Part shown: in pieces, positions 27,201 through 38,460 of the stretch | Numbering within the stretch: position 1 is the stretch's first letter | Layout: each line of letters begins with the position of its first letter | Origin: Byssothecium circinans | Taxonomy: Eukaryota; Ascomycota; Dothideomycetes; Pleosporales; Massarinaceae | Assembly (NCBI GenBank): GCA_010015675.1 | Contig: ML977016.1 | Span: 31,465-95,464, forward strand | Direction: 5' to 3' | DNA: 64,000 nucleotides | Made by a program: the position numbers and the translations under genes | Notes under the pieces: generated by a model | The model's database searches: none | What the model was told of the DNA's origin: nothing | The model's input: only the letters and a program-made list of their open reading frames with translations

Positions 27201-30200
27201 TTCCGGCGTCAAATTGAGCACTTTGGCGAAGATTGCCTGGAGCTTGCTCTCCACTGTATCAGCTTCTCTCTTGGCTTCCTCTAAGCCGAGTGTTGAGATT
27301 GTGCGATACGTGTCACCGTCCATGCGCTCCAACCATTGTACAACGCGTTTACGGTCCATTTTGCCAGATGGAAGCAAAGGGAAACGTGAGACAACGATCC
27401 ATAATGCGGGGACCATGTAAGATGGCACGCGCGCACAGATCCGATCGCGAATGGAGATGATGTTGAGGGATGCAGTGCCACTAGGGACAAGCTGCAACAC
27501 CTCGCTCGACTCGCTGGACACGCCCTGTAGCGTTACAACACCAACAAGTCGCTTCGCACACGGCCCAGAGGCTGGGACTGCTGCAAGTGCGTTTTGAACA
27601 GCGGAGTCGCTAACGAGATGCGTTTCGACCTCAGCAAGCTCAAGACGCTGGCCTCGCACCTTGGTTCTACATTATTGTTAGTGGAGGTCATACAAACGGG
27701 AATCAGGCACGCGTCATCAAAGAACGACACGATGACCATGATATAAGGGCACTTACTGATCATCCTTCCTCCCAAGATACAGCATTGTACCGTCTACGTT
27801 GTATTTCACAAGATCGCCAGTCTTGTAGAATCGCCTCTTCTCTCCCTTCTCCAGCGCATTGGCTCCCACAGTCCACCTCACCTCAGTGATGAAAGCCTGC
27901 GAGGTTTTCTCGGGATTATGAAGATAACCGGAGCCGACGCCTCCTCCCTCCATGATGAGTTCACCGACCGCCCCAAGTGGGACAAGCACGTCGTGGTTAT
28001 TCTTCGCAACGACCCAACCTCGAGCGGTGCATACTTTTCCGAGGTTGTTTGGCTTAGTGGTTGAAGTCATATTGTTGAATGTAGCAACAACGGAGCACTC
28101 CGTGGGGCCTAATAGGTGTCAGTAAAGTTCCAGCAAATGCGTTAATGTGTTGTACGTACCGTAGCCGTTCCCAAGGTTGACTCGCTCGGCCCACGTTGCC
28201 AAGTCTTGCTGCGACATCGCTTCTCCCACAAGCGTGAGATCCTTCAAGCCCGGAACCTGAGAAGGTTGCAGCGTTCTGACAAGCGAGGGTGTCAGAGCGG
28301 CATAGTTGATCTTCATACGGTTGATGACCCCAACCAGATCGTTTGTTCTCTCTTTCTGCTCTGGCACACAACATACACCGCCCTGCATCAGGACACTCAA
28401 TATCTCAATAAGTGAACAATCGAAAGCATAGCTTGCGAACTGCAGAACCCGCGACTTCTCCGTGATGTTCCAGATCGGTGCGAAGGCGGCAGAGCTGGAC
28501 ACAAAGGAATTGTGGTTGATGATAGCGCCCTTAGGCTTGCCAGTCGAACCAGACTAAAAGTAGGGTTACAACGTTAGCAAAGCTCATACAAAAGAGTAAT
28601 CAGGGTAATTCATGGCTTGCAAAAGACAACAAGATCCCAACGGGTAGCGTTTCGCGCGAGAAGTTGGAAAGTAAAGTCCACTTACAGTAAACAGAACATA
28701 GGCAGGGGTATCACTCTGCACAGTTGGCAGACTCTGACCCCGCCCCCCAAACACAGTCGCAGCACGATCAACAACCAAACTCCTGCAAGGAACCTCCAAA
28801 CAGAGCCCCTCATACTGTCCAGCACAAAGTATAAGCTCCGCCTCAACATCCTTAACAATCTCCCGGATCCTCAGAATCGGGGCCTCGAAGTCCAACGGCA
28901 CGAACGCAGCTCCAGCCTTCAGAACCGCCAGGATAGCCACAACAGTCCATCCACTCTTATCAAAACAGAGAGGCACAAAGGCGTGGGGCTTGACACCGAG
29001 GGAGATCAAGCGAGCAGCAAGACGAGTAGAAATGTCGTCTAGTTCGCGATATGTGAGGGTTCCTAGGTCCCATGCTTCGATGGCGGTGGCTGTGGGACGG
29101 AGGATGACCTGGTTTTCGATCACGCTGTGAATGCACTTGTTGATGATGTGGATGGGCTTGTCGTTCCAGGAAGCGATGGTGCGCTCATCATTGGAGTTGA
29201 GGAGCTCAAGCTCACCTAGTGTACGTTGGGAAGAGTTCAACGAGTTGAAGCGGTTCAGCATGAAGTCGAATTGCTGGAGCAGGCGCTCTACCAACCATGT
29301 CTCGATGACATGGCTGTCATAGTGTGCTTCAACATGGACACTGTCTTTGTCAACTGTGCAACTGAAAATCAACGCATAGTTGAAGAAGTTGGTGCCGACT
29401 GATCCGGTGCTCTGCAGATTCCAGAGTCCGCCTTCTGGATCTTTCATACTGTCGCCAGCAGCGATGGCTAGCAAGCTTTGGAAGTCGCATGCCAAAGCAG
29501 TGTCGGTGCTAAGCTTGCGAATGTGTTGTAGACCTGCGAACTGGAATGGTAGGGCAGCGGAAGCCTGGCGCTGAATGTCTCGCATGTAATCGCTGACAGT
29601 TTTCTGGCGGTCGAGCTGGACGCGCATGGGTGAAGTTGTGATGGTCGGACCGAGGATGTCTTCGATGCCCTGAACAGGTATCTCTCGCCCACTGTTGATC
29701 TCTCCCCAGAGCACGTCGTCAGAGCCGCAGTAAGTGGCAAGGAGTAACCCCCAAGTAGCTCTGATCATCGAAGGCATAGTGATATCCATACCTGACTGGC
29801 GAGTGATGCAGATCTCGTGCAGTAGTTGACTTGAGGCTTGCACCTTGTAGTCAGGGCTGGGAAGTTGAGGGAATTGGGGAGCCGCGATGTGTTCGAACGT
29901 CTGGAGCCAGAATTGGTCCGACTCCTTCTCATCGACAGATAATAGGTACTTCATAATGCGTGAATAAGGTACTGTGGTGGCCAGGTTCTCAGCAGGTCGA
30001 CGATAGGCTTGCTCGACCTTCTGCAAGATATTTGGCATACTGTAACCGTCGTACACGGCATGATGTGCAGCCCAAACAAAGAAAGGAGAGGAAGTTCCTT
30101 CTCCAACGATAGTGTAGGATGTTAGCAGGCCTCCTTCCTTGGCTGGAAGATGGCGATGCGTCTCGTTGATGTCTTGAAGGTCGGCAAGATGTTGCCATTC

Positions 30201-33200
30201 CACGCCGATGCTGTTGCGCACGACAACCTGGAGAAAGCCGCAGTCCTCAACGTAGATGACGCGAGTGCGTAGGATGGCCTCCGCAGCAATGACATTGTCC
30301 CATGCTTGCTTGAAACGAGGAATGTCGGTATCGGTGGGTAAACGGTAGATGACCTGAGCAACGTAGCTCCCAGGCTCCTTCGTAGAAAGAGCGATAAGGC
30401 CTTCCTGTAAACGTGTGCATGGATAGATATCATCGACCAGGTCGGGGAAGACGCCACATTCAGATGCGGCAAACTCGATGATGCGGAGCCTGTCGTCTTC
30501 GGGTATAAGTTCGAAGGGGTCGGTATCCGGCTCATCTTCGGCGGTGAGCTGATCAGGAGAGAGAACAACAGCTGCGCTTGCCATATCAACCAATTTAGGC
30601 TTCGAGAAAATATCGGCCACATTAATTATAAAGCCCTCCCTCCGACATGCGCCAACAAGCTTCATAGCCCCAATCGAGTCGCCACCAAGCCTGAAGAAGG
30701 AATCTTCTGCTCCCACAGCATCTTCGCTCAGCCCGAGGACAGTTGACCATAGACGCGCTAGAGTAACTTCTGTTCGCCCTGCAGGTGCGCGGCCGCTCTT
30801 GCCCGCCAGGCGATACGAGTGTAGTTGGTCTTCAGGTACGGCCTGAGCGAGCTGTCGAAGTATCTTCCTGTCAAGCTTGCCAGATGTTGTCATAGGCATG
30901 CAAGTGACAGGCATGAACATGGAGGGAACGTAGTAAGCCGGAAGAGAGCTGGCGAGAGTGACTTCGAGGGACTTTGCTACCGTGCGAATGGACGCACTCA
31001 TCTCGCCAATGGCAGGAGAAGTGTCGCTTGGGCTGGGGCTCAGACAGAGGAAGCCAACCAATGCCTTTGTGGCTTTGGTATCGGTGAACTTGACCAGCTC
31101 AACAGCGGATTGGGCGTCGGATGGGAGGCTGAGCTTCATGTGGTGTTCGATTTCGCCCAACTCTATGCGTTGGCCGTTCAACTAGCGGATCGTCAGTCAC
31201 GATGTCTAGCGTAGAGAAAATGATGAAAACAATGAACTTACCTTGACTTGACTGTCCTTCCGTCCTAGATACATCATTTCGCCTTCTGATGTGTAATACA
31301 CCAAATCACCAGTACAGTAAAACCTCCTTCCATTCACGCTACCATGAGCACTACGGGCCCACTCAGGAGCTTCAATGAACGCCGCAGTCGTCTTTTGTAT
31401 GTCGTTAAGATACCCTCGACTAAGGATGGGTCTATAGCCGTTAGTACTCTATCATCAATGTCTTCAAAGCTACTTACCCTTCAATAAGGAGTTCTCCCTT
31501 ACACCCAATCGGAACAAGCTTGTTCCGATCTTCAGGATCCACCACCCAACTCACACTCCCAATTGCCTTCCCAATGTTGGTAGGCTCGCCACCATTCTTG
31601 AAGTCCTTCCACGCCGAATTGATACTTGCCTCCGAAGGCCCATATTGCCCATGCAAATACGCAAACGGACTCCACAAGTCAATTACCGCCTTTGTAAGCG
31701 CTTCACCACCAAGCGACAGCGTCTTGATTCCAGGAACATCCTTGGGATTCAACAGCGCAGCAACCGTCGGCGTGAAGTCCGCGAAGTTGGCGCCGAGCTC
31801 GGCAATCGCTCCAGCGAGATCGTTCATGCGTTGTTCCTCAGAGGGAACGCAGCAGCAGCCGCCTCGCTGGAGCGTTGTAAACATCTCCTCGAGCGAATTG
31901 TCGAAAGTGTAAGAGGCGAATTGAAGGACGCGGCTTCCCGGACCGATTCCGAGCTTGGTGCCATGAGCGCTAGCGCTGGTCACCATTGCAGCGTGCTCGA
32001 GAATGACTCCCTTGGGACGGCCAGTACTACCTGAGGTGAAAATCACGAAGGCTGGGTTGTGGGGCTGAACACTTGTGCAGGCTGGACCTTCGAGGTCTTG
32101 GAGATCGTCGAGAAGGACTGAATCGACGATGACCACGTCCGGCACCACGTCTTCGAACATCTCAGAGCGCGCCGACGTGGTCAAGATAATCTGAGCTTGT
32201 GTATCCTCAACGCGGGACTCCAGAGCAGGCTTCGGGTGATTCGCATCAAGGGGAATGGCAGCGCCACCAGCTTTCAGAACGGCAAGCATAGCAATGACAG
32301 CAAAGGAAGATTTGTCGAAACAAGTCGGTACGAAAACTTCGGGTCCTACACCAAGTTCTACGAGATGATGTGCGAGGCGGTTGGTAATAGCGTCAAGTTC
32401 TGCGTACGTGTAGTCGCCATCAAACCCACGGACAGCCGGGGCATCGGGCTGAGATGCGACAAATGACTCGAAGCGGTTGTGGACGCACTCGTGAAGAGTT
32501 TCAGGCATAACATTCCACTGCTGAATCTGCTGCAGATGCCTTCCGCTAAGGTGGTCGAGAGCCGACAAGGTCTGGTTCGCATTGAACACAATGTTTTCAA
32601 CCGCTCTGACGAAGGTGCTGGCTACGTTGGCGGCTTGACCGGCGGAGAGATGGTCAGTCCAGTATTCAAAGTCGATATTGGCTGCATCATCGGAGATCTC
32701 CATATTGACACCCACTGGATACTCGGTCTGTCATCGCGTTAGTGATGGACTAGTGTAGAGGTGACAAAGAGGAACTTACGGGGTCGTAGATTGGCGCGAG
32801 CTCTAGGAATTGAACGTCTGTTTCGTTCACTGGACCAGTCGGAGGAAGCCTGCGGTATGACAACACGGTGTTGAACAGATCCGCACCTGGATTGCCTAGC
32901 AGGTGCTGAACTTCTGCCAACGCGATGTGTCGATGCGGTATAGCATCCAAGTAATCCTGCTGTACACCTTGCAGGACCTCCAACAGCGATCGCGAACCAT
33001 CAGAAAGGTCCACGCGGTAGACGAGCGTGCTAATCATCGGACCGAAGATATCTTGTACGCCAGGAATATCCTGCGAATCTCTTGCGGATGTCAAGTAGCC
33101 AAAGGCCACGTTCTTGGATCCAACATAATTGCTAAGGGTAAGAGCCCACGCAGTATGGAAGACGTTGGAGAGCGTGATGCCGTGGGTATTGCAGAAAGAC

Positions 33201-36200
33201 TGAAGGTCGAGCATGCTGATGTTACCAAAGTCCAATCGGACGGACTTCAACTGCTTTTCTTCGACGGTCTGTCCGTCATTAAGCATAGGGAAAGAGCAAG
33301 TTTCACTCCCTTCAAGGTAAGTTCGCCAGTAGTCGAGGCTTGCTTCTTTCGGCTGGTTCATGGAGAATGAGATGTAGTCGCTGTATGCGGGACCCTCATC
33401 GCGAAGGGTCCCCATATACGCTTCCCGCAGATTGCGGAATACGAGACTCATGGAGTGTCTAAAATGGAGAAGACAAAGTCAGTAAAGCTTTCCAAAAGGT
33501 TTAACAGTTACATACCCATCCATGATTGCATGTGAGATCTCAAGGCTGCAGAACACTTTACCGTCCGACGTGCTGCAAACAGTGAACCGATGAGGCGGGC
33601 ATCTTCCATTATCATATCCGTTGTCGCGGTGTCTCTCCATCTTCTCCCGCGCCTCTACTTCATCAGCACAGTCGAAGTGAACGACATTGTCTCCAACTTG
33701 CTTGAGTACGACTTGATCATATAAACCCTCACCAGCACCCACGCTTTCCAGGAAAATGGTGCGAAGAGCGGGATGATGCCTGACGACCTGCCTCCACGCT
33801 TTTGCAGCTTGTTCCCAACGTGGGCGTCCGTGGGGCAGTTTGAGCTCGTGAAGCGTGACGCAGGCATATGTAGCAGAGTCCTTCGATTGGGAAAGTAGAA
33901 GGCCTTCTTGCATATTCGAGCAAGGATATGCATCCTCGATCTCACTCGGAGAGATTCCCAGCTTTGACAGACGCCGTAGCATAGATTGGAAGCGTTCTTC
34001 AGTCAACGAGAGCAAAGGAAAGTCGCTCAATGTCGGCATCGGTGGCACCGTTGGAAGTGTCTGTATCAATTCGGTGATGCTTCGGCGGCTTTCAGCAATC
34101 CATTGCTGGATACGGTCTTGATACTGCATGCTCTTGTTGAACGTGAAAGCGAATTTTAACTGCCCCTTGAATAGAATAGCCGAGATTTCGAAGAGCGAGA
34201 TACGTGGAGCATGGTAGCCGACATCGGTTGTGTTGCGAACGGCAGACGCTTCACGCGTTTCACCTGCCATATTCTCGAGAGGTTGAAGGAGCGCGTCTGA
34301 GCGCTCGAGTTGCTGCTTTAGTTAGTGATAACGCTCAGGATGCGATGAGGAATATTCTTACCTGATACTGCCCGAGATAGTTGAAGGTGACCTCTAACGG
34401 CCAATGGGTAGCAAACCGCTCCCTGCCCTCAACTGTCAGGTACCGGCTTGCGAAGTAGGGCCGACCCTTTGCAGGAACTTGGCGACGGAAGTCCTTGATG
34501 CTGCGCAGGAGCTCAACCATGTCATCAGATGGGTTGACATAGATAGGATGCATACAAGTGAACCATCCCACAGTTCTTGAGATATCAATATCAGAGTTCC
34601 ACGGCTCACGTCCATGGCCCTCATTAAAGATAGCTGGGGGCGGTCTATCGTTGAATACACGGGACCAAGCAGAAATGAGAGCCGTAAGCAGCACTTCGAC
34701 GGGCTCCGTCTTGAGTGCCGAGTGGCAGTCACCGAGGAATGGTGCAGTGAGCGAAGCATCGAGCGCGAAGCTTGTATTGCCAGCGTTCCCGTATGTGTTA
34801 TCTCGATGCTCAATACCCCACCAATTGAAGTCAAGAGCGGGGATATCAACGGGAGGGAGGACCTTGTCGAGCGATAGAGTTTGCGTATGCCCTTTCTGTA
34901 GCTGCGCCCACTTTTGGAAGGGAAGTTGAGGCGGGAGAAGAGTTTCGCCTTTCAATATGTCTTCAAGCTCTTCGAGGATCAGACGCCAGGAGACCAGGTC
35001 GACGACAAGGTGGTGAATAGTGAGAAACGCTAGCTGTTCGCCGCCCTTTTCGAAAAGATCGGCTGCGAATAGAGGCCCGTGGGTATAGTCCAGGCATGAC
35101 TGGGAGTCCGCTATCAACGTCTCAATTTCCGTCTTGTCAGATACCGTCAAGTCACGGAAGCGGTAAGACTTCTCGACATCCTCAGTAACGCGCTGTTGCC
35201 AGCCAATCTCATCTGAAAACGAGTAGCGAGCGCGTAGCATGGAATGCCGGGAGACAAGTTGCTGGATTGCAGCGCGGAACGTGTCAGCGCCAGTGCGATG
35301 CTTGACTTGCAAGTAGAAAGATTGGTTGAAGTGGCCATGACCCCCCACCTCTTGAAGATGGAACCACATCTTCTGGATAGGCGTGAGGTCGAAAGGCTTC
35401 TCGACCTCTTCCTTTGTGTCATAGACTGAGACCTCGGCGAACTTGGCTGCCGTGGCGAGTTGACGTAAGGAGCGACTGCGGAGAATGTCTTGGACGCCGA
35501 GACTGATGCCTTTCTTGCGGCAGTGGCCCATGACTTGCATGGCTGAGATACTGTCTCCTCCCAGTGAAAGAAAGGGTCGCTCGAGAGAAACTTGTTGGTC
35601 GGAAAGGTTCAGAACATGTGCCCAGACAGACCGCAGTGCCTTCTCCATTTCGCTTACATCTTCATCAGACTCTCTCACGGCTTCTTCAGCCGCCGGGATG
35701 GCACGCTGATAGACATCGAGAGGCATGTCAGTCAACCAGTTCGAAACTCGCTTGCGATCAACTTTTCCAGATGCTAGGCGAGGCAGCGCTGACACGCAAA
35801 TCCAAATTGTAGGCAGCATGTAGAAGGGCAATCGCTCAGCCACACGGGAGCGGATGGCTTCAGTTTCGGTGTAGATGGCAGCTTTCTCGTCACCTTCGAA
35901 GAGGACGAGGGGTTTGTCGTCGGATAAATGGTCTTGCAGAGAAATGACTGCTACTAGGCGCTCTTTGAAGAGTCCACATTTAGGTAAGAAGACGAGGTTC
36001 TGTCTGATAGCGTCGTCGAGGTTGATGTGATGTTCGATCTCAAGCAACTCAATACGCTGACCGTGGTATTTCTGCCATGATCATTAGTTGCATACTTCGG
36101 AAAACGTATTGCGGCTTGTGCTGTGAAGCTTCCCGAAAGAAAATAGCTAGCGACTCACCACTTGGTTATCCTTCCGGCCGACGATAACATAGGTGCCATC

Positions 36201-38460
36201 AGGCTGCTGAAACACCAGATCACCGGATAGATAAGCGCGGAATGGCCTATCCTGAGCCCAGGCTACGTCAGTAACAAAAGCGAGACTCGTCTTTTCTTCC
36301 TCGCCCAGGTAGCCGCGACAGGCAATATGACCCTCAATCAGCAGTTCTCCAGTGCATCCAATCGGGACGCGTTGATGCCGGTTCTTGGGATCTACAACCC
36401 AGGCATGCGAGCCTAAAGCCAGACCAATGTTACGCGGGTCAGAAGTTGCTGTCAACCCCTTTTGCGTGAAGCAGTAGACTGAACATTCCGACGGACCATA
36501 GCCATTCACGAGGTAGATCTTAGACCAGGTCTCTAGATCGGCTTGCGACATAGGCTCGCCCATGAGTACGATCACCTTAAGCGTAGGTAGCATGGAGGGC
36601 TCGAGAAAGCGTACAAACGTCGGAGTGAGCTGAGCATGTGTGACGCGCATGTCGTTCATGGCTTTTGCGATATTGTTGAGACTGAGGAGAAATTAGCGAA
36701 CGTAGTCTTGTGGTCTGACAGAGTACAGTACCGCATCGCCTCATCAGGAATGCACATAGTCCCGCCAAACATGAGCACCGTCAGGATCTCGGCAATAGAA
36801 GCATCAAAAGAGTGGGCAGCAAATTGAAGAGCCCTCAAAGGCTTTGGAATATCCATGCCGATTCCATAGTAGTGCGCCTTCACACTGGTACATATGTTCC
36901 CATGCTGCACGACGGGTAGCTTGGGCTGGCCGGTGGTTCCTGAAGTAGGGATGATATAGGCAGCATTTTGGCTATCTGCTCGGCCTTGCGGGCGTTGAGA
37001 AGGCGTGGGAAGTGACTCGATGAACGCGCCATCGATGGTAATGACGTTGTCAACCAAGCTGTCGAATGACTCTGCATAGGCAGATGAGCAAACGATGACT
37101 TTTGCAACCACGGTGTTGACGAGGTGCTGAATACGCTCTTTTGGTGCATTGGGATCGAGCGGGAGGACTGTCGGACGTAAGCGTATGCACTTCAATTTCA
37201 TATGCGATAGTCAAGTCTACAAAGTGTCCCCCACTGTTTGATACGTATACAGAAGGCTGGCCAATCAACAGGGCTCGTATATGCTAGAAGCGGCGTGCTC
37301 ACGTGGGGTATACCTGGATGGAGTGTGGAGAGATAGGGTTGCACCGGGCTCCGGAAATAATCGGATAAAGCGTGGGGAAAAGCAAAGTACAAACTTACAG
37401 CATCCCCCTGCCAGCAAAACGCCCAGGGTAGCGACGACGTTCCACTTGCTCTTCTGAACACAGAGCGGCACTACAACTTCTGCGCCGACACCGAGTTCGA
37501 TAAGCCGCACTGCAAATTTGCTTGCATAGTCCACAAGCTCGCCGTACGACAGAGTGCCGTCCCATGCGCACACAGCCTGGTCCTGGGGCACCTTATCCGC
37601 CGTCTCGATGATTATATCTGAGCCACAATGTCAGCAAAGCTCATCCTGATGGGTGAAAAAATGTGTTACACACCGTGGACGGTACGCTGGACGTGTTCCA
37701 GCGGAGTGGCATTCCACTTCTCGATCTGGAGTCTGTTGCGCTCGCTCAAGAGGTCAACGTCGCGGATACGCTGTACGGGATTGGTGAGAACGGAAGAGAG
37801 GATCTGATTGATGGTGCTGGCTATGTTGCGCGCTTGCTCGGTCGGGATGAAAGCGTTGCGGTATTCGAGGAAGAGGCTTGCCCCAGATTTGAGGAACTTG
37901 ACCAGAAGACGAAGATTGCACTATCGCTTGGTTAGTTTGGGCAAAAGTTATGTGACACGCGATGTACATGAGATAAGAGGGGTGCGTACAGAGTCGGACA
38001 TGGTGGTAAATGTGGAAGATTGGGTGACGGTCGTGTTGCTGAAGCGAAAGAGTATGGCGGTGTTGTACTTGAGGCCCTCATTATTGGAGGCATCAATGAT
38101 TGGTGTGCTACGGATATCGCGGTCGAGTTGCTCAAGGGAGGTTTCTTCGTCGATATCAAGCACCATGGCAGGACTAATGGCGGTTCTATCGTCATGGACG
38201 CTTCGTCCTCCAATTTTCTGGATGCCAAAACAAACGCGGTCCAAGCCGGTATATGCGCGCAAGAGAAGGGCGAACGTGGTCTGAACAGCAGCAGCGAGAG
38301 ACTCAATGCCGTCCGCCGTCGCCAAGAGCTGATGCACAAGTTCCACGTGCTGCAGGTCAACGCGGAGGGACAGTGGACGTCGGTGAGGATCTTGGGCGTT
38401 TGCAGGCTCAGTAGCTGCGGGAAAGAGAGAAGACAGAGTCTGTGTCGTAGTTGAGGCCAT
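13386..38460 (-). CDS. Giant multimodular nonribosomal peptide synthetase
   Basis: Seventeen exons: 38460-37990, 37920-37674, 37617-37399, 37167-36732, 36681-36159, 36071-34362, 34312-33516, 33458-32780, 32727-31478, 31431-31242, 31181-28686, 28553-28160, 28108-27757, 27666-20556, 20500-19240, 19186-15648 and 15602-13386. They total 23,892 bases, or 7,963 aa, and every join keeps phase and restores a core motif. Domain order: half C, A1-T1-E1, C1-A2-T2, C2-A3-T3-E2, C3-A4-T4, C4-A5-T5-E3, C5-linker-T6, C6-T7*. Carrier GGDS serines are at residues 806, 2343, 3425, 4974, 6051 and 7192; the seventh site has Ile7861. All three E domains keep HHLV(V/I)D. No TE or reductase is seen. The cytosolic enzyme should activate five amino acids and epimerise residues 1, 3 and 5. 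It resembles the Pes1/NPS4/AbNPS2 group as I remember it. Start: first ATG of the half-C frame, with a possible 5'-UTR intron upstream. It is divergent from the ABCC transporter. Confidence 0.93.
15620..17603 (-). other. NRPS module 6 without an A domain: C5-linker-T6
   Basis: C5 starts at VEDMYPCAAIQEG and has NHSVIDG (His6712). After its end, near 16328, there is no adenylation core. Instead about 160 residues rich in Ser, Arg, Met and Pro (RALRRPSLLNHRSGSEVSIR, MLARKASMSVRGRP) lead into T6 with FFQLGGDS (Ser7192). Confidence 0.85.
17723..22277 (-). other. NRPS module 5: C4-A5-T5-E3
   Basis: C4 has HHALYDG (residues 5175-5181). A5 has FTSGSTGMPKG, YGPTE and RTGDLV; its last core is ASAKLDK, with Ala for the usual Gly, but the catalytic Lys is kept. 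The hand-read code is D-V-L-C-A-A-A-V-L-K. T5 has LGGDS (Ser6051), split from A5 by an intron. E3 has HHLVID at 6230-6235. A D residue is expected. Confidence 0.85.
22397..25622 (-). other. NRPS module 4: C3-A4-T4
   Basis: C3 has SHTILDG (catalytic His4075). A4 has FTSGTTGTPKG, YGPTE, KTGDLV and AGKLDRN; the hand-read code is D-A-V-L-V-G-A-I-I-K. T4 has Ser4974. This module contains no intron at all. An L residue is expected. Confidence 0.87.
25718..30434 (-). other. NRPS module 3: C2-A3-T3-E2
   Basis: C2 has an intact HHAVYDG (residues 2547-2553). A3 has SGSTGKPKG, YGPTE, KTGDLV and SGKMDRK; the hand-read code is D-C-I-A-T-V-G-V-V-K. Introns interrupt A3 just before SGST, within the YGPTE codons and just before the RGQR motif. 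T3 has Ser3425. E2 has HHLVVD at 3607-3612. A D residue is expected. Confidence 0.87.
30560..33949 (-). other. NRPS module 2: C1-A2-T2
   Basis: C1 begins at IEDAYPCSNMQEG and has SHAIMDG (catalytic His1463, first His replaced by Ser). A2 has FTSGSTGRPKG, YGPSE, CTGDLV and SGKLDRK; the hand-read code is D-N-E-D-S-G-Q-I-N-K. T2 has LGGDS (Ser2343). No epimerase follows, so an L residue is expected. Confidence 0.87.
34057..37615 (-). other. NRPS module 1: A1-T1-E1
   Basis: A1 starts near residue 241. Its phosphate-binding core reads TSGTTGQPKLP (usual form TSGSTGKPKG); YGPSE, SGDLV and SGKVDRK are present. By hand alignment to GrsA the ten specificity residues read D-A-A-Q-V-M-G-V-Y-K. T1 has LGGDS (Ser806). 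E1 has HHLVVD at residues 985-990 and NEGHGREPW. The expected result is loading of the first amino acid and its conversion to the D form. A1 is broken by four introns, one of 231 bp. Confidence 0.85.
37731..38460 (-). other. NRPS N-terminal half condensation domain
   Basis: Residues 1 to about 225 resemble only the C-terminal lobe of a condensation domain (TTFALLLRAYTGLDRVCFG, then LKYNTAILFRFSNTT and LFLEYRNAF). The HHxxxDG half is absent, so it cannot form peptide bonds. Similar vestigial N-terminal lobes occur in other fungal synthetases whose first real domain is A. Confidence 0.75.

Noticed and set aside
36661..36732. Splice acceptor just before the ATG at 36659 inside A1
   Set aside because: The acceptor ending at 36682 gives a continuous LNNIAKAMNDMR reading that fits the A-domain pattern; the later site breaks phase.
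13386..38460. Splitting the NRPS into several genes because the open frames are separate
   Set aside because: Each gap has a short GT-AG intron in the right phase, and each join restores a core motif such as SGSTG, YGPTE or LGGDS.
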